A stretch of DNA of 64,000 nt from Bacteroidales bacterium (GCA_023667095.1 JAMPAT010000006.1:1-64000); one strand, 5' to 3'. Counted from the stretch's first letter, positions 26,383 through 35,337 are shown. Numbers and translations are program-made. Notes: a model not told the origin generated them from the sequence alone.

Positions 26383-27321
26383 ATGGATACAAAGAAAGTT
26401 TTGAATGTGCTTTGGGACTATTTCCTGGTGACGGTGGGGATTGTCCTGTACTGTCTCGGCTGGACATCATTCCTTATCCCGGGCGGGATTGCAAGCGGAG
26501 GCGGCACCGGCCTGTGTACTATCGTCTATTTTGCTACTGGCATCCCCGTGGCATATTCTTTCTTTGTCCTGAATACCTTCCTGCTTATTGTGGGGTTCCT
26601 TGCCCTTGGGAAAGGATTCGGCTTCAAGACAATCTATGCAATCCTGCTCTCTACACTGTTCTTTGACATTTTCCCGAGGCTTGACCTTGTCGTTACGTTT
26701 GAGGACAGGCTGATTACGGCAATAGTCGGAGGACTGGTAGAGGCCATAGGTATCGGTATCGTGCTTATGCGTGGAGGAAGCACCGGCGGCACTGATATCC
26801 TGGCTATGGTGGTCAACAAATACTGGCCTGTCTCTCCAGGCAAGGTATATCTGTATTCAGACCTGTTCATCATCGCGTCTGTGCTTCTGATTCCTGACAA
26901 GACTGTCAATGACATGGTGTATGGATATGTCACAATGGTGACTTTCTCGTTTACTGTGGATTCTGTCCTCCTGGGAAACAAGTCCTCTGTACAGCTTATG
27001 ATATTCTCATCGAAATATGAACAGATTGCGGATTTCATAATCTCAAACATGAACAGGGGAGTCACCGCCCTCAATTCCGTCGGCTGGTATTCAGGCAAGG
27101 AAAGCAAGGTGCTCCTTGTCATCTGCTACAAGGCCCAGCTGCATGATATTGTCGCCTCTGTAAAGAATATCGATCCGAAGGCATTTGTCTCCGTATCCAG
27201 TGCTACAAGCGTGTATGGGGAGGGATTTGAGGAGATGAAAACCGGATTAAAGCTTAAGGGTGGCAAGAAAAAAGATAAAAAAAGCGATACAAAAAAAGAA
27301 ATTGCAGCCACAAAAGATTAA
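26383..27321 (+). CDS. YitT-family membrane protein (DUF161/DUF2179)
   Basis: The protein has 312 residues. Five to six N-terminal membrane helices contain the family signatures LIPGGIASGGGTGLC and LMRGGSTGGTDILAMVV. A soluble C-terminal DUF2179 domain follows (about residues 220-290, KESKVLLVICYKAQLHDI). The last 30 residues are a Lys-rich tail (GGKKKDKKSDTKKE), likely disordered and cytoplasmic. The function of YitT proteins is not settled. The gene is five bases downstream of leuS and is closed by a strong terminator at 27366. Confidence 0.82.
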   Translation: MDTKKVLNVLWDYFLVTVGIVLYCLGWTSFLIPGGIASGGGTGLCTIVYFATGIPVAYSFFVLNTFLLIVGFLALGKGFGFKTIYAILLSTLFFDIFPRLDLVVTFEDRLITAIVGGLVEAIGIGIVLMRGGSTGGTDILAMVVNKYWPVSPGKVYLYSDLFIIASVLLIPDKTVNDMVYGYVTMVTFSFTVDSVLLGNKSSVQLMIFSSKYEQIADFIISNMNRGVTALNSVGWYSGKESKVLLVICYKAQLHDIVASVKNIDPKAFVSVSSATSVYGEGFEEMKTGLKLKGGKKKDKKSDTKKEIAATKD

Positions 27322-27365
27322 AAAAAGAAAAATTTTTTATAAAAAACATATAAAACTACATTTTG

Positions 27366-27400
27366 AGGCCCCTGAGGATTTTATTCTGCAGGGGCCTTTT
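27366..27400 (+). terminator. Intrinsic terminator after the leuS-yitT run
   Basis: AGGCCCCTG (27366-27374) pairs with CAGGGGCCT (27389-27397), a 9-bp stem with a 14-base loop, followed by TTTT. Confidence 0.85.
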
Positions 27401-27402
27401 GA

Positions 27403-27410
27403 TACATTTG
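27403..27410 (+). promoter_or_regulatory. -7 box for the AraC regulator gene
   Basis: TACATTTG matches the -7 consensus just after the terminator, 27 bases before the gene start. No clean -33 is visible. Confidence 0.45.
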
Positions 27411-27437
27411 CAGTAACCAAATAATGATAACACACCT

Positions 27438-28565
27438 ATGAATGCTGATATCAATTTTTTCTCATGGCTGGTTTATGCCGCAATTACAGTGTTTTTTCTC
27501 GGGCTTACTGCTCTCACCGTCCTGAAATGGATAAGGAATGAATTCATATCCCCTGAATTTCCTGCAGCCGTCTCGGCCTCGTCACTATGTCTGCTGTTTC
27601 TGATATCTTCCGATGTCCTTTATGTAGGGAATGTGTCAGGATTCCTTCTTGCTGACATCGGCTTTTCTTCGATGCCGCTTATAGTCCTTCTGTTCTCAGG
27701 TGAGAATAAGTCTGCAGTGAGGAATCTTGCTGCCATAGTGCTGGCGGTCTCATTTGCCGCTTTCCTGTCCCGGATGATGTTTCCTGAATCCAGGTGTATT
27801 GTCCAGGGGACAGGTGGATTGCTTACATTAATGCTGATATGTGTCTCCCTGCTGCTTGTTGCAGGATGTGTCTGGAGGAGGATGTCAGATGTCAGGAAAT
27901 GGGTCTACCGGACAAACCTTTCTGCATGGATAGAGACGATGGTCAACTTTGTATATCTTCTGCTGCTTGTATTCTGTCCTGTTGCCGGGGCTATAATAGG
28001 ACGTGACGCCGGGGTAATAGGACATATATTCATTGTTCCGGGGATTCTTTTTATGCTGGTGCTGTATGCCTGCATGTACAGGAGGGTGCTTACAGGAAGT
28101 ATCCTCCTTATGTTCAAGGCAAAGGAGAACGAAATCAGGGAGACCATGAAGGTATGTGCATCGGACTATGTCATACAGCCGAAGGAGGATGTGTGCTACA
28201 GGGTGATATTCGACCGCCTTGTGGAATACTTTGACAAGGAGAAGCCTTTCCTTGATTCTGACCTCAATATAGGTGATGTGTCGAAGAGGTTGATGACCAA
28301 CAAGGCATACCTGTCACGGACAATAAACAAATATACAGGACGTAATTTCTGCCAGTATGTGAACTATTACAGGATAAGGCATTCTGTCCAGCTCTTCACA
28401 ACAGAACCAAATCTCAAGATTGCTGACCTTGCCACCAAGTCTGGATTCCATTCGCTTGTGACTTTCGGGATGGCATTCAGGCTCTATATGAATGATTCTC
28501 CTGGGGAATGGTGCCGGAGAAACAGGGAAATACTGACAAAAAAGAAGGGTGATTTGCCTCAGTAA
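27438..28565 (+). CDS. Membrane-bound AraC-family regulator
   Basis: The protein has 375 residues. Residues 1-215 contain about seven hydrophobic helices. Residues 260-365 form an AraC-type double helix-turn-helix: LNIGDVSKRLMTNKAYLSRT and IADLATKSGFHSLVTFGMAF. This membrane-sensor/AraC layout is known in Bacteroidetes and in the wider 7TM-AraC group; the signal is presumably sensed in or at the membrane. The target genes are unknown, since the gene stands alone between a terminator upstream and the ettA promoter downstream. The second HTH is intact, so DNA binding is plausible. No receiver domain is present. Confidence 0.8.
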   Translation: MNADINFFSWLVYAAITVFFLGLTALTVLKWIRNEFISPEFPAAVSASSLCLLFLISSDVLYVGNVSGFLLADIGFSSMPLIVLLFSGENKSAVRNLAAIVLAVSFAAFLSRMMFPESRCIVQGTGGLLTLMLICVSLLLVAGCVWRRMSDVRKWVYRTNLSAWIETMVNFVYLLLLVFCPVAGAIIGRDAGVIGHIFIVPGILFMLVLYACMYRRVLTGSILLMFKAKENEIRETMKVCASDYVIQPKEDVCYRVIFDRLVEYFDKEKPFLDSDLNIGDVSKRLMTNKAYLSRTINKYTGRNFCQYVNYYRIRHSVQLFTTEPNLKIADLATKSGFHSLVTFGMAFRLYMNDSPGEWCRRNREILTKKKGDLPQ

Positions 28566-28576
28566 CTCAAAGTAAG

Positions 28577-28608
28577 TTTGTGTATTAGCTTTTGAGAGCG
28601 TATCTTTG
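28577..28608 (+). promoter_or_regulatory. Promoter of ettA
   Basis: TTTG (28577-28580) and TATCTTTG (28601-28608) are 20 bases apart. The ATG at 28624 is only 15 bases on, so the transcript leader must be very short. Confidence 0.7.
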
Positions 28609-28623
28609 CGGAAATTTTTGCTT

Positions 28624-30300
28624 ATGGCAGACGAGAAGATTATTTTTTCAATGAATGGGGTCGGCAAGGTCCTTCCCCACAACAATAAGGTTATATTGAA
28701 GGACATTTATCTGTCCTTTTTCTATGGCGCAAAGATAGGCATCATCGGTCTCAATGGCTCCGGAAAATCTACATTGATGAAGATTATTGCCGGAATAGAG
28801 AAATCATACCAGGGAGAAGTTGTCTGGGCACCCGGGTATTCTGTGGGATATCTGGAGCAGGAGCCTCAGATGGATCCGGAGAAGACTGTCATTGAAGTCG
28901 TGCAGGAAGGTGTGCAGGAAGTGATGGACCTGCTCCGTGAGTATGATGAGGTCAACATGAAGTTCTGCGAGCCGATGTCTGATGACGAGATGGCTGCGCT
29001 GATTGAGAGACAGGGTGAACTGACCGAGAAGATTGAGCATTGCGGCGGATGGGAGATTGATGCAAAGCTGGAGAGGGCTATGGATGCACTCCAGTGTCCT
29101 CCATCCGAAGCAAAGGTTGCGACACTCAGCGGCGGTGAGCGCAGAAGGGTGGCCCTGTGCCGTCTTCTTCTCCGTCAGCCTGATGTGCTGCTCCTCGATG
29201 AGCCGACCAACCACCTTGACACAGAGAGTATCCAGTGGCTGGAGGCGCATCTGCAGCAGTACAAGGGTACAGTCATAGCTGTTACCCACGACAGGTATTT
29301 CCTTGACAACGTTGCAGGATGGATTCTGGAGCTTGACAGGGGAGAGGGCATCCCATGGAAAGGAAACTATTCTTCATGGCTTGACCAGAAGAGCAACCGC
29401 CTTGCAATGGAGGAGAAACAGGAGAGCAAGCGCCGCAAAACCCTGGAGAGGGAGCTTGAATGGGTCCGTATGGCTCCGAAGGCACGTCATGCGAAGTCAA
29501 AGGCACGTCTCGGTGCGTACGAGAAACTTGCAAGCGATGATGGCAGGGAGAAGGAGGCAAGCCTTGAGATCTTCATACCTAACGGTCCCCGTCTGGGCAA
29601 CAAGGTGATTGAGTTCAATGATGTGTCCAAGGGATATGGTGACAAGCTCCTCTACGAGCATCTGTCATTTGTGCTTCCGCCTGCAGGAATTGTCGGCGTA
29701 ATCGGTCCTAACGGCGCAGGTAAGACTACATTGTTCCGCCTTATAATGGGACTGGAGCAGCCTGATTCGGGAAGCATAACAATCGGAGATACTGTCAAGA
29801 TTGCATACGTTGACCAGCAGCATAAGAGCATAGATCCGGAGAAGACTGTCTACCAGACCATTGCAAATGACTCTGATTTCGTCAAGCTCGGCAAGAGGGA
29901 GGTGAATGCAAGGGCGTATGTATCGCGTTTCAATTTTGCCGGTGCAGACCAGGAGAAACTCTGTGGAGTGCTTTCCGGAGGTGAGCGCAACAGGCTTCAT
30001 TTGGCCTTGACCCTCAAGGATGAAGGTAACGTGCTCCTTCTCGATGAGCCTACCAATGATGTGGATGTGAATACTATCCGTGCACTGGAGGAAGGTCTGG
30101 AGAATTTTGCCGGATGTGCTGTGGTGATTTCACATGACCGCTGGTTCCTTGACCGTATCGCTACGCATATCCTTGCGTTCGAGGGCGATTCACAGGTGTA
30201 TTTCTTTGAGGGAACCTATTCGGAATACGAGGAGAACAAGAAACGCCGCCTTGGCAACGAGGAGCCTAAACGCTTCAAGTACAAGAAGCTTATGGAGTAG
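28624..30300 (+). CDS. ettA: Energy-dependent translational throttle protein EttA (ABC-F)
   Basis: The protein has 558 residues. It has two ABC domains and no membrane segment, as expected for ABC-F ribosome-binding ATPases. Domain 1 has Walker A GLNGSGKST, signature LSGGERRRVAL and Walker B LLLDEPTNHLD. Domain 2 has GPNGAGKTT, LSGGERNRLHL and LLLDEPTNDVD. The N-terminus (FSMNGVGKVLPHNNKVILKD) and the EttA-type arm (ECD) separate it from Uup and resistance ABC-F members. EttA binds the ribosomal E site and gates elongation according to ATP/ADP ratio. The start is the ATG at 28624, not the in-frame TTG at 28606, because the promoter -7 box covers the latter. A strong terminator follows. Confidence 0.93.
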   Translation: MADEKIIFSMNGVGKVLPHNNKVILKDIYLSFFYGAKIGIIGLNGSGKSTLMKIIAGIEKSYQGEVVWAPGYSVGYLEQEPQMDPEKTVIEVVQEGVQEVMDLLREYDEVNMKFCEPMSDDEMAALIERQGELTEKIEHCGGWEIDAKLERAMDALQCPPSEAKVATLSGGERRRVALCRLLLRQPDVLLLDEPTNHLDTESIQWLEAHLQQYKGTVIAVTHDRYFLDNVAGWILELDRGEGIPWKGNYSSWLDQKSNRLAMEEKQESKRRKTLERELEWVRMAPKARHAKSKARLGAYEKLASDDGREKEASLEIFIPNGPRLGNKVIEFNDVSKGYGDKLLYEHLSFVLPPAGIVGVIGPNGAGKTTLFRLIMGLEQPDSGSITIGDTVKIAYVDQQHKSIDPEKTVYQTIANDSDFVKLGKREVNARAYVSRFNFAGADQEKLCGVLSGGERNRLHLALTLKDEGNVLLLDEPTNDVDVNTIRALEEGLENFAGCAVVISHDRWFLDRIATHILAFEGDSQVYFFEGTYSEYEENKKRRLGNEEPKRFKYKKLME

Positions 30301-30321
30301 AATCCAGTTGATCTATATATA

Positions 30322-30368
30322 AGTCAGGAGGATAAAACGGATGCCTGTTTTATCCTCCTGACTTTTTG
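30322..30368 (+). terminator. Perfect intrinsic terminator after ettA
   Basis: A 17-bp stem: AGTCAGGAGGATAAAAC (30322-30338) and its exact reverse complement (30347-30363), followed by five T residues. It faces the convergent lipoprotein gene and may act both ways. Confidence 0.9.
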
Positions 30369-30453
30369 TATTACGGCATGTCTGCATCTGCGGTGAGAGG
30401 CTACAATGGGCGTACTTGCCGATGCTCCAGCGACTTATCTCTGTGCCATCTCC

Positions 30454-30861
30454 TTATTTTTCATTCTGCTTGATGTAGACAGAGCATCCATAGCCTCCTG
30501 ACATGATTGAAATGCTGCATTCCCTTGCCTTTCCTGTCTGGTTGGGCTGTACTGTTATTGTCATTCCCTTGCACGCCTCAGGGTCTATATATTCTGCCCT
30601 GATCCAGGACGTTTCTATGCCTGTAGGATTCTGCCGGTCAATGTTTCCATAGATATATTCACCTGTAAAATTGTCGTTTTCCTGCATAGAATCCCATGTG
30701 AAGTAATCTTCTGAGTCAATCCTGATTGTCCCTCCTTGTTGTGGCAAGACGGCTTCTTTCATTGACAGACCTATATTGTCATCCCAAAAACCGTGTTTAT
30801 TGCATGAACATAATGATACAATGCAGATGATTACGGCAAAGATGGTTAATGGCTTATACAT
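30454..30861 (-). CDS. Small BACON-like lipoprotein
   Basis: The protein has 135 residues if the ATG at 30861 is used, which places a lipoprotein signal peptide at the N-terminus (PLTIFAVIICIVSLCSC, Cys20). The frame can be extended to 30909, but that would put 16 extra residues before the signal. The mature part resembles one BACON-type beta-sandwich: WIRAEYIDPEACKGMTITVQ, RECSISIMSG, and a final VYIKQNE. BACON domains are carbohydrate- or mucin-binding in gut Bacteroidetes, so surface glycan binding is possible. It is a single gene with its own strong promoter and sits between a terminator and the uronate operon. Confidence 0.6.
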   Translation of the reverse strand: MYKPLTIFAVIICIVSLCSCNKHGFWDDNIGLSMKEAVLPQQGGTIRIDSEDYFTWDSMQENDNFTGEYIYGNIDRQNPTGIETSWIRAEYIDPEACKGMTITVQPNQTGKARECSISIMSGGYGCSVYIKQNEK

Positions 30862-30942
30862 GGCAAGATATCTATTTGGTATATGTGACCATTCTGAATG
30901 TCCAGTCATAGTTATGTGATTTTACTTGGTCACTGTAATGCA

Positions 30943-30973
30943 CAAATATAATTATTGTTTTATAATTTACAAA
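30943..30973 (-). promoter_or_regulatory. Promoter of the small BACON-like lipoprotein gene
   Basis: On the minus strand TTTG (30970-30973) and TATATTTG (30943-30950) are 19 bases apart, a full consensus promoter about 80 bases before the chosen start. Confidence 0.75.
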
Positions 30974-31072
30974 AGTACCCCTTCCATATGTCATTCCTCT
31001 GGAAGGGATACTTGTGATATTGCCCAGCAATTGTCGGGTAACATTTTGCAGGGGAGTTTCTATAAATGCCGT

Positions 31073-32188
31073 CTACTTTATTGTGACCTTGAGAGGGTTT
31101 GCCTGTGCAAAGGCAAAGTCCTTTACAGCCTGAGCCCAGGCCTCAGGTGACTCTATGCCGCCCTGGCTCCAGCCTGAGCCTGTCCATGCCGCAACCGGAG
31201 TGCCGCATACGGCATTTGCGAGGATTACAGCATGGCCATCTATTGTTGATGTGCCAAGTGCCTCCACAGCATTGTCAAGTACAAGTCCTACAGAAATATT
31301 GCCGTCACGGGCAGGGTCGTCAGTGTCGGAAGCTTCCTCTGTAAAGGCGATATAGTTGCGTCCGTCCTCACGTGCGATGACATTGTGCTGTATTGCACCG
31401 AGTGCTACAGGGAGAGTCTCACAGTCAGCATTGAAACATGTGCTTATCTTCACAAACCTGCTGTTTGCATCCAATGACAGTTCGCGGACAGCGTCTATCT
31501 GTTTGCCGTCCATGTCAAAGCTATATGTGAGGTATGCCTTGGTCCTTATCGGCCCGTCGCAGATATGCTCCTGTGTCTGGTAGTTGTCCCCGATATAGAG
31601 CTTGCCTCCAAAGCATGGTACCAGCGCACCGCCGCCAAGGGTGCTAGCCACCTTGTAGCAGTCCATTCCTTCACCATAGTTGTGGTGGTAGTCAGCCTTT
31701 TCGAACCATTCATCGATTATAAGCCTTGATGTACATTTCAGCCAGATATCTGAGCCGAATGTCCTCGGGTCATTGAGTGCCGGCCCATATACACGTCCTG
31801 CAACCAGATTGTTCTCGTATGCGTAGTCGTCAAGACGCTCAGGAACATAGCGACTATATGCCTTGGTCTCGAATTCCTCACGGATACCTTTGGCCACAGT
31901 GAACTCAATTGAAGACTGTGCGGGTACGCTTGCCTGGAACAGAAGCTTGGCTGTGCCGTCCTTTTCTGTGTAGACCTGTGACGGTATCTGCCTCTCTCCT
32001 GAAAGTACGACTGCATTTTCGGCCTGGATGCCTTTAAGTGCAGACAGCTCAATCTCTATTGTCTCGTTGCTGCGTGCAAGGTCAGTGTCATTCGTTACGG
32101 TAACGGTCTGGACTGAAGTGCATGAAGCAAACAAGGCAGCAACTGTTGAAGCTGCTGCCATGAATCCTGTTATCCTGTTCATTTTCAT
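31073..32188 (-). CDS. DUF4861 lipoprotein
   Basis: The protein has 371 residues with a lipoprotein signal peptide (GFMAAASTVAALFASC). The mature protein is a beta-rich DUF4861-type domain, recognised by DYHHNYGEGMDCYKVASTLG, GGALVPCFGGKLYIGDNYQ, YSFDMDGKQIDAVRELSLD and a C-terminal DNISVGLVLD-like strand set. DUF4861 genes recur near pectin, ulvan and other uronate-degrading genes in Bacteroidetes, which fits its place 15 bases downstream of kduD. No experimentally proven activity is assumed here. It is the last gene of the kduI-kduD-DUF4861 run. The nearest start codons (MKMN and MN) differ by two residues and do not affect the lipobox. Confidence 0.7.
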   Translation of the reverse strand: MKMNRITGFMAAASTVAALFASCTSVQTVTVTNDTDLARSNETIEIELSALKGIQAENAVVLSGERQIPSQVYTEKDGTAKLLFQASVPAQSSIEFTVAKGIREEFETKAYSRYVPERLDDYAYENNLVAGRVYGPALNDPRTFGSDIWLKCTSRLIIDEWFEKADYHHNYGEGMDCYKVASTLGGGALVPCFGGKLYIGDNYQTQEHICDGPIRTKAYLTYSFDMDGKQIDAVRELSLDANSRFVKISTCFNADCETLPVALGAIQHNVIAREDGRNYIAFTEEASDTDDPARDGNISVGLVLDNAVEALGTSTIDGHAVILANAVCGTPVAAWTGSGWSQGGIESPEAWAQAVKDFAFAQANPLKVTIK

Positions 32189-32203
32189 TTCCCTGTATGA
32201 AAA

Positions 32204-32998
32204 TTATTTAGGCTGCTTGCCGATATATGCAAGGATACCTCCGTCTACATAAAGGACGTGTCCGTTCACGAAATCAGATGCAGGCGATGCGAGGAATACG
32301 GCCGGTCCCATAAGGTCTTCCGGAGTGCCCCAGCGTGCAGCAGGTGTCTTGGCAACGATGAATGCATCGAACGGATGACGTGAACCATCCTCCTGACGCT
32401 CACGGAGAGGTGCAGTCTGAGGAGTTGCGATATATCCTGGACCGATACCGTTGCACTGGATGTTGTACTCGCCATATTCGGAAGCGATGTTGCGAGTAAG
32501 CATCTTTAGGCCTCCCTTTGCAGCTGCGTATGCAGACACGGTCTCACGTCCTAGCTCTGACATCATTGAGCAGATGTTGATGATTTTACCTGCTCCTTTC
32601 CTTATCATTCCCGGGATGACTGCCTTAGACACGATGAAAGGTGCGTTGAGGTCAACGTCGATTACCTGACGGAACTCCGATGCCTTCATCTCGGTCATTG
32701 GAATACGTTTGATGATACCTGCGTTGTTGACAAGGATGTCAATTGTTCCAAGATCCTTCTCTATCTTTGCTACAAGCTCGTTTACCTGGTCCTCATCTGT
32801 GACATCGCATACATATCCTTTAGCCTCAATACCTTTCTCCCTGTATGCAGCAAGTCCCTTGTCTACAAGTTCCTGCTTGATGTCGTTGAATGCGATTTTA
32901 GCTCCGGCCTCGGCAAATGCAGTCGCAAGTGCGAAACCGATACCATAGGATGCTCCTGTTACGAGAGCAATTTTTCCTTCAAGTGAAAAATTTACCAT
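32204..32998 (-). CDS. kduD: 2-dehydro-3-deoxy-D-gluconate 5-dehydrogenase / gluconate 5-dehydrogenase (SDR)
   Basis: This 264-residue short-chain dehydrogenase has cofactor motif TGASYGIG, the NNAG strand (ILVNNAGIIKR), and catalytic Ser with YxxxK (YAAAKGGLKML). The sequence around DVDLNAPFIVSKAVIPGMI is typical of KduD-like enzymes. In the unsaturated-uronate pathway KduD reduces 2,5-diketo-3-deoxygluconate to 2-keto-3-deoxygluconate with NAD(P)H in the cytoplasm. Gluconate 5-dehydrogenase is the close alternative. Its location 146 bases after kduI and the LacI-controlled promoter support the uronate role. Confidence 0.82.
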   Translation of the reverse strand: MVNFSLEGKIALVTGASYGIGFALATAFAEAGAKIAFNDIKQELVDKGLAAYREKGIEAKGYVCDVTDEDQVNELVAKIEKDLGTIDILVNNAGIIKRIPMTEMKASEFRQVIDVDLNAPFIVSKAVIPGMIRKGAGKIINICSMMSELGRETVSAYAAAKGGLKMLTRNIASEYGEYNIQCNGIGPGYIATPQTAPLRERQEDGSRHPFDAFIVAKTPAARWGTPEDLMGPAVFLASPASDFVNGHVLYVDGGILAYIGKQPK

Positions 32999-33144
32999 TT
33001 TATTATAGTTTTAATAAATTGTATGTTGATTCTTTCCATAACGGCCTGGCCATAGCCCGCTTGAAACCTATTTAAAGCTTAGTTTACAGTTACTTAGCCT
33101 CGTATGAGGAAAACGCCGTCTTCCTCAGCTCTTTGCTTGAACGT

Positions 33145-33987
33145 TTATTTAAGGTCTGTTGTTGCGCATCCGTCCATGTCGCCATAGTCGAGGTTCTCGC
33201 CTCCCATGGCCCAGATGAATGTGTAGTTCTTTGTTGCACATGCAGAGTGGATGCTCCATTCCGGTGATATGACAGCCTGTCCGTTCTTCATCCATATGTG
33301 ACGTGTCTCGTTTGGCTGGCCCATGAAATGGCAGATTGCCTGGTCATCCGGTATCTCGAAATAGAAATACACTTCCATACGCCTGTTGTGTGTGTGTGCA
33401 GGCATTGTATTCCAGGTGCTTCCAGGTTTCAGTTCTGTCATTCCCATCTGCAGCTGGCATGAAGGGACAACCTCCTTTACAAGCATCCTGTTGATGACAC
33501 GGTGATTGCTCTCCTCGAGAGTTCCAAGCTCCATCTTGACTGCTTCATCACGTGTTGTGAGATGGTCTGGATATGTTGTGTGTGCAGGAGTAGAGCAGAA
33601 ATAGAATTTTGCAGGGTTTGCCTTGTCTACACTTTCGAATGTGACTTTCCTGTCTCCCTTGCCGAGGTAGAGAGCCTCCTTGTATGCCATCCTGTAGGTG
33701 CTGTCTCCTGCCTTCACTATGCCTTCACCTCCGACATTGAATATCCCGATTTCACGTCTGCCAAGGAAATATCCGTTCCTGAGGATGTCGATAGGCTGCA
33801 GCTCAACAATCTCCTCTACGGGCATTGCACCGCCTGCAATCATCCTGTCGTGCATTGTGTAGACAAGGTTCACTTCATCTGCGGAGAATACCTTCCCTAT
33901 GAGGTAGTTTTCGCGCAGTTTCTCTGTGTCATAATGCTTTACATCATCCGGATGTGCTGCATAGCGTACTTCACTGTTTGTTTTCAT
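33145..33987 (-). CDS. kduI: 5-dehydro-4-deoxy-D-glucuronate isomerase
   Basis: This 280-residue cupin enzyme is the size expected for KduI. The zinc-binding region reads TMPAHTHNRRMEVYFYFEI, with two histidines and a glutamate, and a fourth ligand histidine lies in WSIHSACATKNYTFIWAMGG. KduI isomerises 5-keto-4-deoxyuronate, the spontaneous product of unsaturated uronates released by polysaccharide lyases or GH88/GH105 enzymes, to 2,5-diketo-3-deoxygluconate in the cytoplasm. It is the first gene of the minus-strand run kduI-kduD-DUF4861, with its own consensus promoter and LacI-type operator. The N-terminus (MKTNSEVRYAAHPDDVKHYD) is typical. Confidence 0.95.
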   Translation of the reverse strand: MKTNSEVRYAAHPDDVKHYDTEKLRENYLIGKVFSADEVNLVYTMHDRMIAGGAMPVEEIVELQPIDILRNGYFLGRREIGIFNVGGEGIVKAGDSTYRMAYKEALYLGKGDRKVTFESVDKANPAKFYFCSTPAHTTYPDHLTTRDEAVKMELGTLEESNHRVINRMLVKEVVPSCQLQMGMTELKPGSTWNTMPAHTHNRRMEVYFYFEIPDDQAICHFMGQPNETRHIWMKNGQAVISPEWSIHSACATKNYTFIWAMGGENLDYGDMDGCATTDLK

Positions 33988-34049
33988 GACTTATGTGTTT
34001 TTTATTGTTTCATCTGTGGAATCCGAGGCTCTTCCTCCGGAATCCACGG

Positions 34050-34080
34050 CAAATATAGCCATGAAAACATTAATGTCAAA
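34050..34080 (-). promoter_or_regulatory. Promoter of the kduI operon
   Basis: On the minus strand TTTG (34077-34080) and TATATTTG (34050-34057) are exactly 19 bases apart. A perfect 12-bp palindrome, ACCGTGCACGGT, lies just upstream at 34085-34096. Confidence 0.8.
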
Positions 34081-34121
34081 AAAAACCGTGCACGGTAACG
34101 GAAAATTTTCTGGCTTAATTA

Positions 34122-34140
34122 TCTGTGCTCGTACACGAGA
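34122..34140. promoter_or_regulatory. LacI-type operator upstream of kduI
   Basis: Read on the minus strand this site contains GTGTACGAGCACAGA, matching the site at 35308-35322 at 14 of 15 bases. The core is a near-palindrome with a central CG, as in most LacI-family operators. It lies about 40 bases upstream of the kduI -33 box. Confidence 0.6.
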
Positions 34141-34145
34141 AGTTT

Positions 34146-35210
34146 CTACAGATCCATCAGTTCCCTGTAGTAGGGAAGATTCTCCTTCATGATGATGTCA
34201 ATAGGCATTACATGTCGCGAAACTTCTTCCTTTTTCTTGTACAGGAGGTAATGGATTATGGATTTGACTGCATTGAATCCCTGGAGTCCGGGCCTTTGGC
34301 ATAGAAGGGCGGAGATGCTGCCATCCTTTATACACCTTATATTGTTGGAAGTCAAGTCGAATGACATTGTTGTAATGCCCTTGATGCCATTCTTTTGGAG
34401 GATGTCTGCGACTACATGCCCCCTTGAATTTATTACGGCTGCACCGCGTACATTCCTGTTTTCATCAAAAAATTCCATGATGATCTTCTCATTTTCCTCA
34501 GGATTGAGCATGGAGAAAGAGGTCTCCTTGACAACTGCAGTGCCCGACTGTGCGAAATAATCTATGAAGCCTTTGCGTCTTTCAGTGGAGTTGCTGGAAT
34601 GACGGTTTCCGATACGCTTCATGCCGAACAGGGCTATTTCGCTTCCTTCCGGTATCATTGAACTGAGCAGTTTACCGGTAAGGAATCCGCATGTATACTG
34701 GTCTGTCGTGAATGTCGCGATAGGATTTGTACCCTCAATGTCCGAGTCTATGAAGACATAGGGGATTCCGGAGCTGTCAAGTTCACGGCAAAGTTCCTGG
34801 GTCTCGGTGATGAATGTTGCACCTATTATGACGGCATCCGGGTTCTGCTCGACGATGGTTCCGTATGCAGCACGGCAGGAATATATGTCAAACTGATTGT
34901 AATTCAGATTTTTGCATATGATGCTGATGTCTGAATATTCCTGTATTGCATGGTCAATGCCCCTCTGTATGGATTCCCAATATTCGCCAGGGCTTGCCAT
35001 TGGAGTTGTTATTACTATATTATATTCCCTCCTTAGGGATACGGCCGAGGTGTGGATGTTCGATTTGTAGCCAACTTCCTTCAGGACGCGTTCTACAGCC
35101 TCACGGCTGGCCTGTGATACATTGCCCCTGTTGTGCAGGATTCTGTCGACTGTGCCGGCAGAGACTCCGGCCATGCTTGCGATATCTTTTATCTTGACCT
35201 GTTTTGCCAT
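34146..35210 (-). CDS. LacI-family transcriptional regulator of uronate genes
   Basis: The protein has 354 residues. The N-terminal HTH reads KIKDIASMAGVSAGTVDRIL, followed by the hinge VERVLKEVGY. Residues 65-345 form a periplasmic-binding-protein-like sugar domain (VITTPMASPGEYWESIQRGI, FIDSDIEGTNPIATFTTDQY). The real start is the ATG at 35210, where the HTH begins; the open frame continues far upstream through the divergent promoter and into the oppositely oriented SDR gene, which is biologically implausible. The protein is expected to repress or activate the kdu and mannonate genes on both sides in response to a uronate-derived inducer. Matching operator sites lie on both sides. Confidence 0.9.
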   Translation of the reverse strand: MAKQVKIKDIASMAGVSAGTVDRILHNRGNVSQASREAVERVLKEVGYKSNIHTSAVSLRREYNIVITTPMASPGEYWESIQRGIDHAIQEYSDISIICKNLNYNQFDIYSCRAAYGTIVEQNPDAVIIGATFITETQELCRELDSSGIPYVFIDSDIEGTNPIATFTTDQYTCGFLTGKLLSSMIPEGSEIALFGMKRIGNRHSSNSTERRKGFIDYFAQSGTAVVKETSFSMLNPEENEKIIMEFFDENRNVRGAAVINSRGHVVADILQKNGIKGITTMSFDLTSNNIRCIKDGSISALLCQRPGLQGFNAVKSIIHYLLYKKKEEVSRHVMPIDIIMKENLPYYRELMDL

Positions 35211-35268
35211 TTCTTGTACCTTAATATATCTGTATTCCTGAAGATTTCCGCAAATATTGCCATAAATT

Positions 35269-35299
35269 GTTGATTCTTCAAGAAAAATATCTATTTTTG
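35269..35299 (+). promoter_or_regulatory. Promoter of the mannonate-branch SDR gene
   Basis: TATTTTTG (35292-35299) is a full -7 match; the -33 is GTTG at 35269-35272, 19 bases upstream. The LacI-type operator starts nine bases past the -7 box, so repressor binding would block transcription start. Confidence 0.65.
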
Positions 35300-35307
35300 T
35301 GCGTTTT

Positions 35308-35322
35308 GTGTACGAACACAGA
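35308..35322. promoter_or_regulatory. LacI-type operator in the lacI / SDR divergent region
   Basis: GTGTACGAACACAGA. The core GTGTACGAACAC is a near-perfect inverted repeat around a central CG. It matches the minus-strand site at 34122-34140. Confidence 0.65.
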
Positions 35323-35337
35323 ACGGTATGTTGCAAA

